Assembly: GCF_002192415.1 (NCBI RefSeq)
Contig: NZ_CP021780.1
Location: 7,812,001 to 7,876,000 of the forward strand
Length of the DNA: 64,000 nt
Direction of reading: 5' to 3'
From: Paenibacillus donghaensis
Lineage (GTDB): Bacteria; Bacillota; Bacilli; Paenibacillales; Paenibacillaceae
Below are positions 29,012-37,892 of this stretch, one piece after another. The notes under the pieces are model-generated. The model did not search any database, had not been told where the DNA came from, and was given only the letters and a program-made list of their open reading frames with translations. Position numbers and translations under genes: made by a program. Numbering within the stretch: position 1 is the first letter of the stretch; every line of letters starts with the position of its first letter.

Positions 29012-29707
29012 CTATTTGCGGAAGAACAGAAATTTCAGTCCTGCTGTGCCGATAAGGAACAGGATCAGGCTCACCCATGGAGACAAAGTAATCACGGGGA
29101 AGATGGAGTCCAGGAAGATTCCGGCGAAGACGGCGATAACGGCAATCAGAATATATATCCCCAGCCCTTTGAGGTCAAAGCGCTTGAAGCGTGGAGCCTC
29201 CTCGTCGGACAGAGAGGCCATCCATTTCATCATCAGCTGGAACAGCACGATGGACCCGGCAGCGACAGCAATCAGCGTGAAGAGACTAATCTGGCCAAAA
29301 ACACCGGCATCCCCCTCAATCGATTGGACCAGCAGCCCCGCAGCCGCCAAAACCCCGAACAGGCCGGTCAGCGCCGCCCAGGGAAGCATCAGGTAATAAT
29401 TGAGCCGGCTGCGGGCAGGAAGTACAGGTACACTGTCAATGACTTCCTTGAAATAATCCCCCGGATTTTCACCGAAGACCTGCTTGGCATTGCGGCCTTT
29501 GCCTTGCTCCCGCAGCAGCAGCTGAACGGCTTCCAGCAGCAGCTCTTCCGTACGCTGGGGTTCCACGCGGCTGGCCCGCAGCCCGATAATTACATCCTCG
29601 AAATAGGAACGATTAAAAGGTGTCAACTGCTCGCGCAGCCGGTTGTTTTCTCTAATCATATCTTTAACTTTCATAGCAGCAGCATAAACCTCCAGATTAT
29701 AGTGCAT
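29012..29707 (-). CDS. DUF1129-like integral membrane protein
   Basis: About 231 residues from the ATG at 29707; an ATG at 29674 (MKVKDMIRENNRLREQL) is an alternative, and neither has a strong ribosome binding site. The N-terminal 100 residues are soluble with a helical motif (PFNRSYFEDVIIGLRAS, TEELLLEAVQLLLREQGKG, NPGDYFKEVIDSVP) typical of DUF1129 proteins. Four to five membrane helices follow (YYLMLPWAALTGLFGVLAAAG, ISLFTLIAVAAGSIVLFQLM, GIYILIAVIAVFAGIFL, WVSLILFLIGTAGLKFLFF). First gene of a two-gene operon; a perfect palindrome sits at its predicted transcription start. Confidence 0.7.
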   Translation of the reverse strand: MHYNLEVYAAAMKVKDMIRENNRLREQLTPFNRSYFEDVIIGLRASRVEPQRTEELLLEAVQLLLREQGKGRNAKQVFGENPGDYFKEVIDSVPVLPARSRLNYYLMLPWAALTGLFGVLAAAGLLVQSIEGDAGVFGQISLFTLIAVAAGSIVLFQLMMKWMASLSDEEAPRFKRFDLKGLGIYILIAVIAVFAGIFLDSIFPVITLSPWVSLILFLIGTAGLKFLFFRK

Positions 29708-29729
29708 AAGATGTTCTTCACCCTGGGAT

Positions 29730-29762
29730 GTGTATTCAAACCCTGGCTTGGTTTGAATACAC
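29730..29762. promoter_or_regulatory. Perfect 13-bp inverted repeat, probable operator
   Basis: GTGTATTCAAACC and GGTTTGAATACAC around a 7-base centre. It begins at the predicted +1 of the minus-strand promoter and ends 23 bases before the start codon at 29707. A dimeric regulator bound here would block that promoter; an RNA hairpin in the leader is the alternative. Confidence 0.6.
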
Positions 29763-29769
29763 ACTCTAG

Positions 29770-29799
29770 AGTATACGTTTGCTTCCCTGCTCTGTGCAA
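29770..29799 (-). promoter_or_regulatory. Predicted promoter of the DUF1129-like operon
   Basis: On the minus strand TTGCAC, 18 bases, TATACT. The start point would fall at about 29763, immediately before the inverted repeat. Confidence 0.55.
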
Positions 29800-29890
29800 G
29801 GACAACGCACTGTATAATCCTTTTGGAAGAGAGAACACTGATAAGGCAGTTGCTGCAACAATACAGCTTAAGGAAAGGCGGGGTAAGGGT

Positions 29891-30106
29891 ATGGAGCAGG
29901 GAAACAGCAGGGAGCAAGAAATTCAGGTTGAAGGAACAGAGCCTGGAGCCGTTGCTGAACCGGGGCCTGTGAATCAGGTTGTGGATTGGGGCGGCTCCGA
30001 CGGCTTCAGTCTATTTAATTCCGCGTCTGGAGCGTCCGGAGAATGGCTTAAGGATTGGGAAGGGCGTCAGCAGACACATGATATGTTCCATGATAGCTAC
30101 GATTGA
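29891..30106 (+). CDS. Small acidic hypothetical protein
   Basis: 71 residues, ATG after a purine-rich leader (AAGGCGGGGTAAGGGT). The product is Glu/Gly-rich with no signal peptide or membrane segment: EQEIQVEGTEPGAVAEPGP, then WGGSDGFSLFNSASGASGEW and HDMFHDSYD at the end. The same frame is open far upstream, but that part is the antisense of the DUF1129-like gene and is not credible. A TATAAT at 29813 may be its -10 element. A strong terminator follows, which supports a real transcription unit. No family recognised. Confidence 0.5.
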   Translation: MEQGNSREQEIQVEGTEPGAVAEPGPVNQVVDWGGSDGFSLFNSASGASGEWLKDWEGRQQTHDMFHDSYD

Positions 30107-30136
30107 GCCTAAGCATTGAAACAGTGAACTACCAAG

Positions 30137-30176
30137 ACCCCCCCTGTGTTCCGCAGTCGGAGCGCAGGGGGTTTTT
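30137..30176 (+). terminator. Intrinsic terminator
   Basis: CCCCCCTG and CAGGGGG enclose an inner TTCCG/CGGAG stem, followed by TTTTT. It follows the small gene at 29891. Confidence 0.85.
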
Positions 30177-30180
30177 CAGA

Positions 30181-30215
30181 ATATAAGCATATAAACGATT
30201 CACGCCATAAATGAT
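30181..30215 (+). repeat. Fragment of hairpin repeat family B leader
   Basis: ATATAAGCATATAAACGATT, CACGCCATAAAT and GATTATC match the stretch that precedes family B copies at 41032 and 43370. The hairpin part is absent here. Confidence 0.45.
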
Positions 30216-30252
30216 TATCTTGTTTACTCTGATAGCCTGGGCGGACTTCCTG

Positions 30253-30280
30253 TTGACAAGAGAAGCGTTAGCCGTATAAT
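30253..30280 (+). promoter_or_regulatory. Strong sigma-A promoter of the hydrolase gene
   Basis: Perfect TTGACA and TATAAT separated by 16 bases, about 80 bases before the start codon at 30359. Confidence 0.75.
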
Positions 30281-30358
30281 AAGATTATAATCCATACTAA
30301 ATTAATCGGAATTAAATTAATCCAGTGAAATGGATTCTATTATAAGGAGGACAAGGCG

Positions 30359-31189
30359 ATGGAACGGAATATCGTGATCCGGCTGGGCCGGGAGGAACTG
30401 ACAGCAAGCATTCATTATCCTAACAAAGAAAAAGGGACCTCCGGGCGCTGCAAGGACCGTGTGCCGCTGGCCGTCATCTGCCACGGATTCGTGGGCAACC
30501 GGATTGGGGCAGACCGGATCTTTGTCAAAGCCGCCCGGGAGCTTGCCGAGGATGGTTACATGGTGATCCGTTTCGATTACGCCGGCTGCGGTGAGAGCAG
30601 CGGCAACTATGGCAGCGAAGACATGGAGTCGATGATCCTGCAGACCCGTGCGGTGCTGGACTACGGGATCGGCTCAGCCGATGTGGACCCCCAGCGGGTG
30701 ACGCTGATCGGGCACAGCCTGGGCGGTGCGGTCGCGCTGCTGACGGCGGTCCGCGACCGCCGCGTGAAGAACCTGGTGCTGTGGGCGGCCGTAGGATATC
30801 CGTTCAACGATATCGTGAAGATCGTAGGCCGGGAAGCTTATGACCACTCCGTGAAGAACGGCTCGGCCGATCATGCCGGCTACGCCTTTACTCCACTGTA
30901 TTTCAACTCGCTGGCATCCTTCCAGCCCTTTCAGGAGGCGGGCAAATTCGGCGGTGATGTGCTGGTCGTTCACGGAACGTCCGATGATATCATTCCGGTC
31001 GACTACGCGTTCCTCTACCAGAAGCTGTTCTGGACACGGCCGGAGGGCCGCTGCGACAAGGAGATTATTTTTCAGGCGGATCATACCTTCTCTTCTGGCC
31101 CAGCGCAGTCACAGCTGCTTAAGCGGACCCGGGAATGGATGAACCAGCAGGAGCATCTGCAGGAGGAATGGCAGAACTGGATGATCTAA
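30359..31189 (+). CDS. Alpha/beta hydrolase (serine esterase-like)
   Basis: 276 residues after ATAAGGAGG. The fold is clear: CHGFVGNRIGADRIF after strand 3, FDYAGCGESSGN, the nucleophile elbow GHSLGG with Ser120, a likely acid in HGTSDDIIPVDYA and the catalytic His in QADHTFS. It is cytoplasmic, with no signal peptide. Members of this group hydrolyse esters or peptides; the substrate cannot be read from sequence. It has its own strong promoter and is followed by an independently translated dioxygenase gene. Confidence 0.88.
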   Translation: MERNIVIRLGREELTASIHYPNKEKGTSGRCKDRVPLAVICHGFVGNRIGADRIFVKAARELAEDGYMVIRFDYAGCGESSGNYGSEDMESMILQTRAVLDYGIGSADVDPQRVTLIGHSLGGAVALLTAVRDRRVKNLVLWAAVGYPFNDIVKIVGREAYDHSVKNGSADHAGYAFTPLYFNSLASFQPFQEAGKFGGDVLVVHGTSDDIIPVDYAFLYQKLFWTRPEGRCDKEIIFQADHTFSSGPAQSQLLKRTREWMNQQEHLQEEWQNWMI

Positions 31190-31300
31190 ATAAGCTGCGG
31201 CTTTCAGCCCCGCAAGGCTTGTCCGCCACTCGCATTCGGGGAGAAGAAGCGGTAAAATAAAAGGTGCAGGCCATATACTGGGTTATGGAGGTTGCATCGT

Positions 31301-32077
31301 ATGAAACTACCCGCTTTTTTTATCGCACACGGTTCGCCGCTGCTCGCGCTTGAGGATAACGAATATACCCGGTTCCTGGAACGGCTGGGTCAAGACCTGG
31401 AAGCCCCGCGCGGGATTGTGGTGTTCTCCGCGCATTGGGACAGTCCCGAGCAGCTGCTTACCGTGGATGGACAGCACGAAACTCTACACGATTACTATGG
31501 ATTTCCTGACGAAATGTATTCTTTAACTTATCCCGCCCCCGGTGACCCGGCCTTAAGCCGCAGAATTGCTGCACTCTTCAAGGACAACAATCTGGCTCAC
31601 CAGCCGGTGCTGGGCCGCGGACTTGATCATGGCGTCTGGGTGATTCTGAACAAAATGTTCCCGGAGGCCAATATTCCGGTGGTTGCACTATCCGTAGATT
31701 CCTTGCGGTCTCCGCAGGAACAGTACGATATCGGACGAATGCTTGCTCCGCTGCGTGAGGAAGGCATTCTCCTGATCGGCAGCGGAGGACTCGTGCATAA
31801 TCTGCGGCTGCTGAAGCAGGATGACCAGCCTGAGGAATGGGCAACCGAATTCGACGCTTGGGTGGCAGAGGAATTGGATTCTTGGAATCTGCCGGAGCTG
31901 TTCGCCTACGACAAGAAGGCCCCGCATGCCAGCAGCGCAGTACCTTCCTACGCCAGGGAACATTTCGTACCGCTCTTCTATGTGATGGGCAGTGCGGACG
32001 AGGGCAGGAAAGCCCAGCGGATGATTCAGGCCTACCAGTACGGTACGCTCAGCCTGAATTGCTGGATGCTGGATTAA
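31301..32077 (+). CDS. LigB/DODA-type extradiol ring-cleavage dioxygenase
   Basis: 258 residues from the ATG at 31301, which has GGAGG at proper distance; the TTG nine bases earlier is too close to it. Family signs: FFIAHGSPLLALEDN at the start with a metal His, VVFSAHWDSPEQ with the second metal His, GLDHGVWVIL, and LLIGSGGLVHNLR. Homologues include YgiD, a 4,5-DOPA dioxygenase that uses zinc or iron. Physiological substrate here is unknown. A terminator stands directly behind. Confidence 0.88.
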   Translation: MKLPAFFIAHGSPLLALEDNEYTRFLERLGQDLEAPRGIVVFSAHWDSPEQLLTVDGQHETLHDYYGFPDEMYSLTYPAPGDPALSRRIAALFKDNNLAHQPVLGRGLDHGVWVILNKMFPEANIPVVALSVDSLRSPQEQYDIGRMLAPLREEGILLIGSGGLVHNLRLLKQDDQPEEWATEFDAWVAEELDSWNLPELFAYDKKAPHASSAVPSYAREHFVPLFYVMGSADEGRKAQRMIQAYQYGTLSLNCWMLD

Positions 32078-32090
32078 CTTCATATCACGT

Positions 32091-32129
32091 AAGGCAGGTA
32101 CAGCCGCTGGTTCAGGGCTGTGCCTTTTT
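32091..32129 (+). terminator. Intrinsic terminator of the dioxygenase gene
   Basis: AGGCA-ACAGCC pairs with GGCTGT-GCCT (3-base bulge), loop of about 10, then TTTTT. Confidence 0.75.
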
Positions 32130-32227
32130 CGTGTATATGACCAAGCTGACCCAAGACAAAGCAGTCAGGCTGTGATTAAATGGAGGGAGCCTGTACTTTC
32201 AAAATTGTGGGAGGAATATATCAGCTT

Positions 32228-33340
32228 ATGAAAGTGAACCGTACCTCATTGGGTCTTCTAAGCGTCATTCTGCTGGGAACGCTGCTGCTCTCCGCCTGCA
32301 GCGGGCAGAGTGCTGAAGAGGTTGTTGTACCTTCGCCCCCGCCGACTGAGGCTCCGCAGCCAACCGCCACTGCAGTTAGTGAACCTTCTCCTACGCCTGA
32401 AGCTGCCGAAGAGGGCCAGGTGTCCAGCCTGACTGGGCTAACGGTACCCGAAGACAGTCTGCCGCGTCCTTTGGCCATAATGATTAATAATGCCCCTGCC
32501 GCCCGGCCGCAGTCGGGAGTCAGCGAAGCGGATATCCTGTATGAGGTGCTGGCTGAAGGCGGAATTACGCGACTGATCGGGATCTATCAGAGCCAGACCG
32601 GCGTAGTCAAGATTGGTCCGATCCGCAGCATCCGCCCTTATCTGCTGGATATCGGCGAGAGCTATGGCGGGATAACTGTGCATGCAGGCGGAAGTCCGGC
32701 AGCGTATTCAATCCTGCAGAAGCAGAAGAAAGAGGATATGGACGAAATCGGTCGCGCTGGAGCATTCTTCTGGCGGACCACGGACCGCAAGGCGCCGCAT
32801 AATCTGTACAGCAATACCTCGAAGCTGCGGGAAGGCGCCGGGAAGCTGGGTTTTGCGCCCGAGGTGAAGGTGCCGGGATATCTGTTTGCCGCCTTCGGGC
32901 AGAAGGCTTCAGGCGGTGAATCGGCTGTCGAATTCAGCGTGAACTATCTGCTGAAGAGTTATAATGTGGACTATAAATATGATGCCGTACTAGGTACATA
33001 TCAACGCTGGGTGAATGGGAAGCCACATCTGGACCTGAACAACGAGCAGCCGGTAGCGGCAGCGAACGTGATGGTGATGGGCGCTGACCACAAGGTGCTG
33101 GATGATGTCGGAAGGCTGCAGGTTGATGTCGAACTGGGCGGGGAAGCGCTGCTGTTCCAGCAGGGACAGGTGCTTAAGGGCCGCTGGTCGCGCCAGTCGG
33201 GCGATGTGATCCGCTTCGTAAGAGAGGGGCAGGAAGCGCTGATGGTTCCGGGAATCACCCATATTCTGGTGGTGCCGAATGCGCCGTCCTTCAGCAGCCA
33301 CGTGGAATACTTAGGGTTAAAGTTTACGGATCAGACCTGA
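32228..33340 (+). CDS. DUF3048 (YerB-like) lipoprotein
   Basis: Start at ATG 32228 with GGGAGGA upstream, 370 residues. A lipoprotein signal ends in LLSAC (Cys24). A Pro/Thr-rich linker of about 45 residues (SPPPTEAPQPTATAVSEPSP) follows, then the DUF3048 core: PLAIMINNAPAARPQSGVSEADILYE, GITRLIGIYQS and GPIRSIRPYLLD. The C-terminal domain has WVNGKPHLDLN and the VLKGRW and FVREGQEALMVPG segments common to YerB. Anchored on the outer face of the membrane. Biochemical role not established; a link with peptidoglycan binding is only a guess. Confidence 0.88.
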   Translation: MKVNRTSLGLLSVILLGTLLLSACSGQSAEEVVVPSPPPTEAPQPTATAVSEPSPTPEAAEEGQVSSLTGLTVPEDSLPRPLAIMINNAPAARPQSGVSEADILYEVLAEGGITRLIGIYQSQTGVVKIGPIRSIRPYLLDIGESYGGITVHAGGSPAAYSILQKQKKEDMDEIGRAGAFFWRTTDRKAPHNLYSNTSKLREGAGKLGFAPEVKVPGYLFAAFGQKASGGESAVEFSVNYLLKSYNVDYKYDAVLGTYQRWVNGKPHLDLNNEQPVAAANVMVMGADHKVLDDVGRLQVDVELGGEALLFQQGQVLKGRWSRQSGDVIRFVREGQEALMVPGITHILVVPNAPSFSSHVEYLGLKFTDQT

Positions 33341-33536
33341 AGAATACGCCCGCCTTCACAGGATTGTTTTCGGAAGAATGGGGGATTGTGAATATAGTGT
33401 AAAAAGTTCGCTTCTTTTGCTTCTATCCCTTGTACGAATATGATAAGATAACAAGGGTTGTCATTCATTTTCATGCTTTTTTACATATGGATGGCTTCGG
33501 TTTACTCGGTAATTTTATGTAAAGGGGTTTAGCGCA

Positions 33537-34154
33537 ATGAGGTTAAGAAAAAAGGACATTTTCTTCGAGACGCTGGAAAATATGGCGGACACCATTGTCC
33601 AAGCTGCCGATTATTTCGCGCAGAATATTACCAATCTTAAAGAGAATGTGGATGTTTTCGCTGCAGAGATGAAGAAATACGAATCCCAGTGCGATACTTA
33701 CACTCACACTGTAATCAAGGAACTGAACAAGACCTTTATCACCCCGCTGGAACGCGATGATATTATGGACTTGATCACAAGTATGGATGATGTCATTGAC
33801 GGGCTGGAGGCGTCGGCCTCGCGTTTCTATATGTATAACCTGCTCGACGCGGATGAGTATATTGTGCAGTTCGCTGAAATTCTCCGCCAGAGCGCCTATG
33901 AGATCCAGAAGGCGATCCATTTGCTGTCGCAGAAGAAGCTGCTGGCCATCCGTGAGTACACCATTCGTCTGAATGACCTGGAGAACCAGGGCGACGAAGT
34001 GCTCCGCATCTGCACCAAAGTTCTGTTCGAAACCGTGAAGGACCCCATTGAGCTGATCAAGCGCAAAGAGTTGTACGAGCGTCTGGAGACTACTACGGAT
34101 AAATGTGAAGACGTAGCCAACATGCTGGAATCGATCATCATGCGCAACTCATAA
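33537..34154 (+). CDS. DUF47 family protein, Pit accessory (PhoU-like)
   Basis: 205 residues, all helical, like PhoU. N-terminal RLRKKDIFFETLENMADTIV and DIMDLITSMDDVIDGLEASA are typical of DUF47 proteins, which sit next to Pit phosphate carriers and modulate them. The phosphate permease gene starts 12 bases after its stop, so they form an operon. A promoter in the 196-base gap upstream may be TTGCTT-16-TATGAT near 33417. Confidence 0.9.
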   Translation: MRLRKKDIFFETLENMADTIVQAADYFAQNITNLKENVDVFAAEMKKYESQCDTYTHTVIKELNKTFITPLERDDIMDLITSMDDVIDGLEASASRFYMYNLLDADEYIVQFAEILRQSAYEIQKAIHLLSQKKLLAIREYTIRLNDLENQGDEVLRICTKVLFETVKDPIELIKRKELYERLETTTDKCEDVANMLESIIMRNS

Positions 34155-34166
34155 GGGGCCGGAAAT

Positions 34167-35156
34167 ATGGAAACATCATTAGTGGTACTAAGCTTTGTTG
34201 TTTTTCTTGCACTTGCGTTCGACTTTATCAATGGATTCCATGATACAGCCAATGCCATTGCAACCTCTGTCTCGACGCGTGCGCTGAAGCCGCGGACAGC
34301 CATTATTATGGCGGCTTCGATGAACTTCATCGGTGCCCTCGCCTTCACCGGCGTAGCCAAGAAGATCGGGGGGAGTATTACCGACCCGACCTTGCTTGAT
34401 AACGGGATTGATATTGTTATCGCTACCCTGATTGCGGCAATTATCTGGAATCTGGTCACCTGGTGGTTCGGAATTCCCTCGTCTTCATCCCATGCCCTGA
34501 TCGGGGCACTTGCGGGTGCGGTATATGTTGGTGCGGGTTCTGATCATATCAAATGGAGCGGTTTTATTGAAATTGTAGAAGGATTGGTGTTTTCGCCACT
34601 GATCGCTTTTGCCATCGGGTATATCGTGATGATGATTCTGAAGTGGATCTTCGCCAAGCGCAGCCCGCACACCGTCAACAAGGGTTTCCGCTCGATGCAG
34701 ATCGTTACTGCAGCACTCCAATCCTTTACACACGGCACGAATGATGCCCAGAAGGCGATGGGGATCATTACGTTTGCACTGGTAACCTCAGGTCGTTTGG
34801 AGACGATGGAGGTGCCGTTATGGGTTAAGATAGCCGCAGCGACCTCGATGGCGCTCGGAACCTCAATCGGTGGCTGGAAGATCATTAAGACGATGGGTAC
34901 GAAGATCTTTAAGATCGAACCGATCAACGGGTTTGCGGCCGATCTTTCGGCAGCCACTGTTATCTTCTCGGCCACCCTGCTGCACCTGCCGGTCAGCACC
35001 ACCCATGCCATTACCTCCGCCATTCTTGGGGTAGGCTCAGCCAAACGGTTCTCCGCTGTCAAATGGGGGATCGCGGGACGGATCGTTGTCACCTGGTTCA
35101 TCACCATTCCGATCAGTGCTGTATTGGCCGGTGTTATTTTCAAAATCTTTTTCTAG
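34167..35156 (+). CDS. pit: Inorganic phosphate transporter, Pit family
   Basis: 329 residues with about ten membrane helices. The duplicated PiT signature appears twice: FDFINGFHDTANAIATSVST near residue 20 and the second half FTHGTNDAQKAMGIITFAL near residue 190. Low-affinity uptake of metal-phosphate driven by the proton gradient. Follows the DUF47 gene in an operon and ends at a strong terminator. Confidence 0.92.
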   Translation: METSLVVLSFVVFLALAFDFINGFHDTANAIATSVSTRALKPRTAIIMAASMNFIGALAFTGVAKKIGGSITDPTLLDNGIDIVIATLIAAIIWNLVTWWFGIPSSSSHALIGALAGAVYVGAGSDHIKWSGFIEIVEGLVFSPLIAFAIGYIVMMILKWIFAKRSPHTVNKGFRSMQIVTAALQSFTHGTNDAQKAMGIITFALVTSGRLETMEVPLWVKIAAATSMALGTSIGGWKIIKTMGTKIFKIEPINGFAADLSAATVIFSATLLHLPVSTTHAITSAILGVGSAKRFSAVKWGIAGRIVVTWFITIPISAVLAGVIFKIFF

Positions 35157-35181
35157 GACAACCTACTACTATACGAATGAT

Positions 35182-35229
35182 GAAGATGTCATGCAACCCG
35201 CAACCCGGGACTGCAGACATCTTTTTTTT
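35182..35229 (+). terminator. Intrinsic terminator of the phosphate operon
   Basis: GATGTC / GACATC with a long GC-rich loop that can pair further (CCCG/CGGG), followed by eight T. Confidence 0.8.
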
Positions 35230-35437
35230 GTTTTGCAAGGAAAGTAACGGATAAAGGTTTCATTGATTTCAAGAGAGGAATGTCACAATAATTCACAATA
35301 GACTGATAAAAAAGCTTAATCGCAGCAAAAAGAAAATGAAATAGCTCACGTTTTGAAAAGAAAATGACATGAAAGAAAAATTATAAGCATAGTATTATGT
35401 AGTTTTTAGTAGTCTCTACAGTAAGGTGTGTTTTAAG

Positions 35438-35454
35438 TGTTACCATAGTTAACA
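35438..35454. promoter_or_regulatory. GlnR/TnrA-type operator
   Basis: TGTTACCATAGTTAACA fits the consensus TGTNA-N7-TNACA exactly. It lies 41 bases before the start of the glutamine ABC transporter gene. GlnR or TnrA binding would tie the transporter to nitrogen supply; whether it activates or represses cannot be told because the promoter elements are not clear. Confidence 0.72.
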
Positions 35455-35494
35455 GCGAAATTGACGAATATGTTCGATAAAGGAGGCCCTGTCG

Positions 35495-36223
35495 TTGATC
35501 GACTTTGAGCAAGTAGAGAAACATTACGGAACTTTTCATGTGCTGAAGAATATTGACTTGCATGTTCAGGAAGGGGAAGTGGTTGTTGTAGTCGGTCCTT
35601 CCGGCTCCGGCAAGAGCACCATGCTACGCTGCATTAACCGCCTAGAGGTCATTACAAGCGGAGGACTTACGGTAGACAAGATCACTGTGAATGACCGCAA
35701 GACAGATATCAATAAGCTGCGCAAAGAGATCGGGATGGTATTTCAGCATTTCAACCTCTACCCGCATAAAAAAGTAATCGATAATATCACGCTTGCCCCA
35801 ATCAAGGTTCTGGGATTATCCAAGGCAGAAGCGGAGAAGACCGCCATGTACTATTTGGAGAAGGTAGGCATTGCCGAGAAAGCACAGGCGTATCCCTCCC
35901 AATTGTCCGGCGGGCAGCAGCAGCGTGTAGCGATTGCCCGGGGACTTGCGATGAAGCCGAAGATTATGCTGTTCGACGAGCCAACCTCGGCACTGGACCC
36001 GGAAATGGTCGGTGAAGTGCTGGACGTGATGCGCACACTGGCCCGTGAGGGCATGACGATGGTCGTGGTCACCCATGAGATGGGATTCGCACGCGAGGTG
36101 GCTGACCGCGTCATCTTCATGGATCAGGGTCAGATTGTGGAAGAGGCCGAGCCAGAGCAATTCTTCGCGAATCCGCGTGAAGAGCGGACACGCACATTCC
36201 TTAGCCGTGTATTAAGCCATTAA
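35495..36223 (+). CDS. glnQ: Glutamine-type amino acid ABC transporter, ATP-binding protein
   Basis: 242 residues, TTG start after AAAGGAGG. Walker [10 protein letters not shown] at residues 34-42, Q-loop [13 protein letters not shown], signature [16 protein letters not shown], Walker [15 protein letters not shown], and the H-loop in [13 protein letters not shown]. Closest in type to GlnQ of B. subtilis. Forms the membrane complex with the two permeases encoded at 37238 and 38030 and takes substrate from the lipoprotein encoded next. Operon under a GlnR/TnrA box. Confidence 0.93.
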   Translation: MIDFEQVEKHYGTFHVLKNIDLHVQEGEVVVVVGPSGSGKSTMLRCINRLEVITSGGLTVDKITVNDRKTDINKLRKEIGMVFQHFNLYPHKKVIDNITLAPIKVLGLSKAEAEKTAMYYLEKVGIAEKAQAYPSQLSGGQQQRVAIARGLAMKPKIMLFDEPTSALDPEMVGEVLDVMRTLAREGMTMVVVTHEMGFAREVADRVIFMDQGQIVEEAEPEQFFANPREERTRTFLSRVLSH

Positions 36224-36255
36224 ACATCTATAAGGATCAGAGGAGGAAGAAAATA

Positions 36256-37095
36256 ATGAAAATGTCAAAAAGCTTCAAGCTGCTTAGTGTGCTGATGATC
36301 GCTGCTCTATTCGTACTTGCGGGGTGTGGCAACAACAATAACGCTGCTAACGGAAACACTCCGGCGGCAGAAGGCGGTTCGGACGCGATTGCGAAGATCA
36401 AGGAACGCGGCAAGCTGCTCGTAGGCGTCAAATTCGACACCAAGCTGTTTGGACTGAAGGACCCGGCTTCCGGGGAAGTGCAGGGCTTCGACATTGATAT
36501 GTCCAAAGCGATTGCGAAGCATATTCTCGGTGATGAGAACGCAATTGAACTGAAGGAAGTCACCTCCAAGACGCGGATTCCGATGCTGAATAATGGCGAA
36601 ATCGACATGGTAGTCGCTACGATGACGATCACGGAAGAGCGCAAGAAGGAAGTAGACTTCTCTGATGTATATTTCCAGGCCGGGCAATCCTTGCTCGTGA
36701 AGAAGGGCAGCCCGATTACAGGCATTGATGATGTAACCAAGGATACGAAGATTCTTGGTTCTAAAGGCGCTACCTCGATCAAGAACATCAAAGAAAAGGT
36801 TCCGGGTGTTACTGTACTGGAATTCGACAATTACCAGGATGCCTTCAGTGCCCTCAAAGCTGGTCAAGGTGAAGCCTTGACTACAGATGATGCCATCCTC
36901 TACGGCATGGCTTCCCAGGACCCCGGATATGAAGTGGTAGGCGAGCCGTTCACTGACGAGCCTTACGGGATTGCGATCCAGAAGGGCAACAGTGATGTAG
37001 TTAAAGCCGTTAATGATACATTGGCTGAACTGAAATCAAGCGGCGATTACGATACGCTGTACACTAAGTGGATCGGCAAAGCACCTGCGAAATAA
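36256..37095 (+). CDS. glnH: Glutamine-type ABC transporter substrate-binding lipoprotein
   Basis: 279 residues. Lipoprotein signal with LAGC (Cys24), then an Asn/Ala-rich linker and a periplasmic-binding-protein fold type II: IKERGKLLVGVKFDTKLFG, GFDIDMSKAIAKHIL, RIPMLNNGEIDMVVATMTIT and DEPYGIAIQKGNSDV. Substrate glutamine or glutamate is inferred from GlnH likeness and context. GAGGAGGAAG precedes the start. A 10-bp perfect hairpin behind the gene may stabilise its mRNA, giving more binding protein than permease. Confidence 0.92.
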   Translation: MKMSKSFKLLSVLMIAALFVLAGCGNNNNAANGNTPAAEGGSDAIAKIKERGKLLVGVKFDTKLFGLKDPASGEVQGFDIDMSKAIAKHILGDENAIELKEVTSKTRIPMLNNGEIDMVVATMTITEERKKEVDFSDVYFQAGQSLLVKKGSPITGIDDVTKDTKILGSKGATSIKNIKEKVPGVTVLEFDNYQDAFSALKAGQGEALTTDDAILYGMASQDPGYEVVGEPFTDEPYGIAIQKGNSDVVKAVNDTLAELKSSGDYDTLYTKWIGKAPAK

Positions 37096-37130
37096 GTATA
37101 TCCGTAAGCAAGTCTTCCATAGGCAGCAGC

Positions 37131-37168
37131 GAAAGGATGGAACGGGAAGACCCGCCGGCCATCCTTTC
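37131..37168 (+). terminator. Intercistronic hairpin between binding protein and permease genes
   Basis: GAAAGGATGG pairs perfectly with CCATCCTTTC over an 18-base loop. GTGTTTG follows rather than a T run, so it is more likely a partial terminator or 3' stabiliser than a full stop. Confidence 0.6.
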
Positions 37169-37237
37169 GTGTTTGTCTGAAGCACTAAATGAGCTTATAA
37201 GATCTTTCTATTTTTAAGGCAAGGGCAGGTGACAACG

Positions 37238-37888
37238 ATGGATTATTCGATATTAATTGATTATTTCGACCGTTATATGGAAGGGTTCTGGGGTACGCTG
37301 CTATCCAGTTTGCTGGCGCTGGTCGGCAGCTTCGTGTTGGGGACTGTGATCGCTGTGTTCCGCATTACCACAGTACGCGCGCTGCGCTGGGTTGGGACCG
37401 GCTACGTGGAGTTTGTCCGCAATATTCCGCTGCTGCTGGTGGTGTATGTCTTTTATTACGGACCTTCGGCCTTTGGCAGTCCGATGAGCGGATTCAATGC
37501 CGGAACCATTGGTCTTGCCGTATACACTTCAGCATTCATCGCCGAGGCGATCCGCGCCGGCATCATGGCAGTACCCAAAGGGCAAATGGAGGCTGCACGT
37601 TCCTCCGGGCTGAGCTATATTCAGACGATGCAGCATGTCATCATGCCACAGGCGATTAAGCTGGTCATTCCGCCGCTGGGCAACCAGTTCATTAACCTGA
37701 TTAAGAACTCCTCGATTCTGACCGTTGTGGCCGGAATGGACCTGATGTATTTTGCCGACGGCATTGCTATCGATACGTACCGGACATTTGATACCTACAT
37801 TTTCGTGGCTTTGTTCTATCTGGTGCTTACGTTGCCGCTAAGCTATGGAATTAGAGTATGGGAGCGCAAACTGCAGCGTAATTACTAA
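37238..37888 (+). CDS. glnM: Glutamine-type ABC transporter permease 1
   Basis: 216 residues from the ATG at 37238 (AGGTG upstream). About five membrane helices and the HisM-type permease loop EAARSSGLSYIQTMQHVIMPQAIKLVIPPLGNQ-like sequence that docks on the ATPase. YVEFVRNIPLLLVVYVFYYG is the typical entry segment. Followed by a tandem repeat before the second permease. Confidence 0.9.
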   Translation: MDYSILIDYFDRYMEGFWGTLLSSLLALVGSFVLGTVIAVFRITTVRALRWVGTGYVEFVRNIPLLLVVYVFYYGPSAFGSPMSGFNAGTIGLAVYTSAFIAEAIRAGIMAVPKGQMEAARSSGLSYIQTMQHVIMPQAIKLVIPPLGNQFINLIKNSSILTVVAGMDLMYFADGIAIDTYRTFDTYIFVALFYLVLTLPLSYGIRVWERKLQRNY

Positions 37889-37892
37889 GTTT

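Noticed and set aside
28979..29890. A long plus-strand frame opposite the DUF1129-like gene
   Set aside because: Antisense to a convincing membrane-protein gene; only its last part from 29891, with its own leader and terminator, is kept as a small gene.
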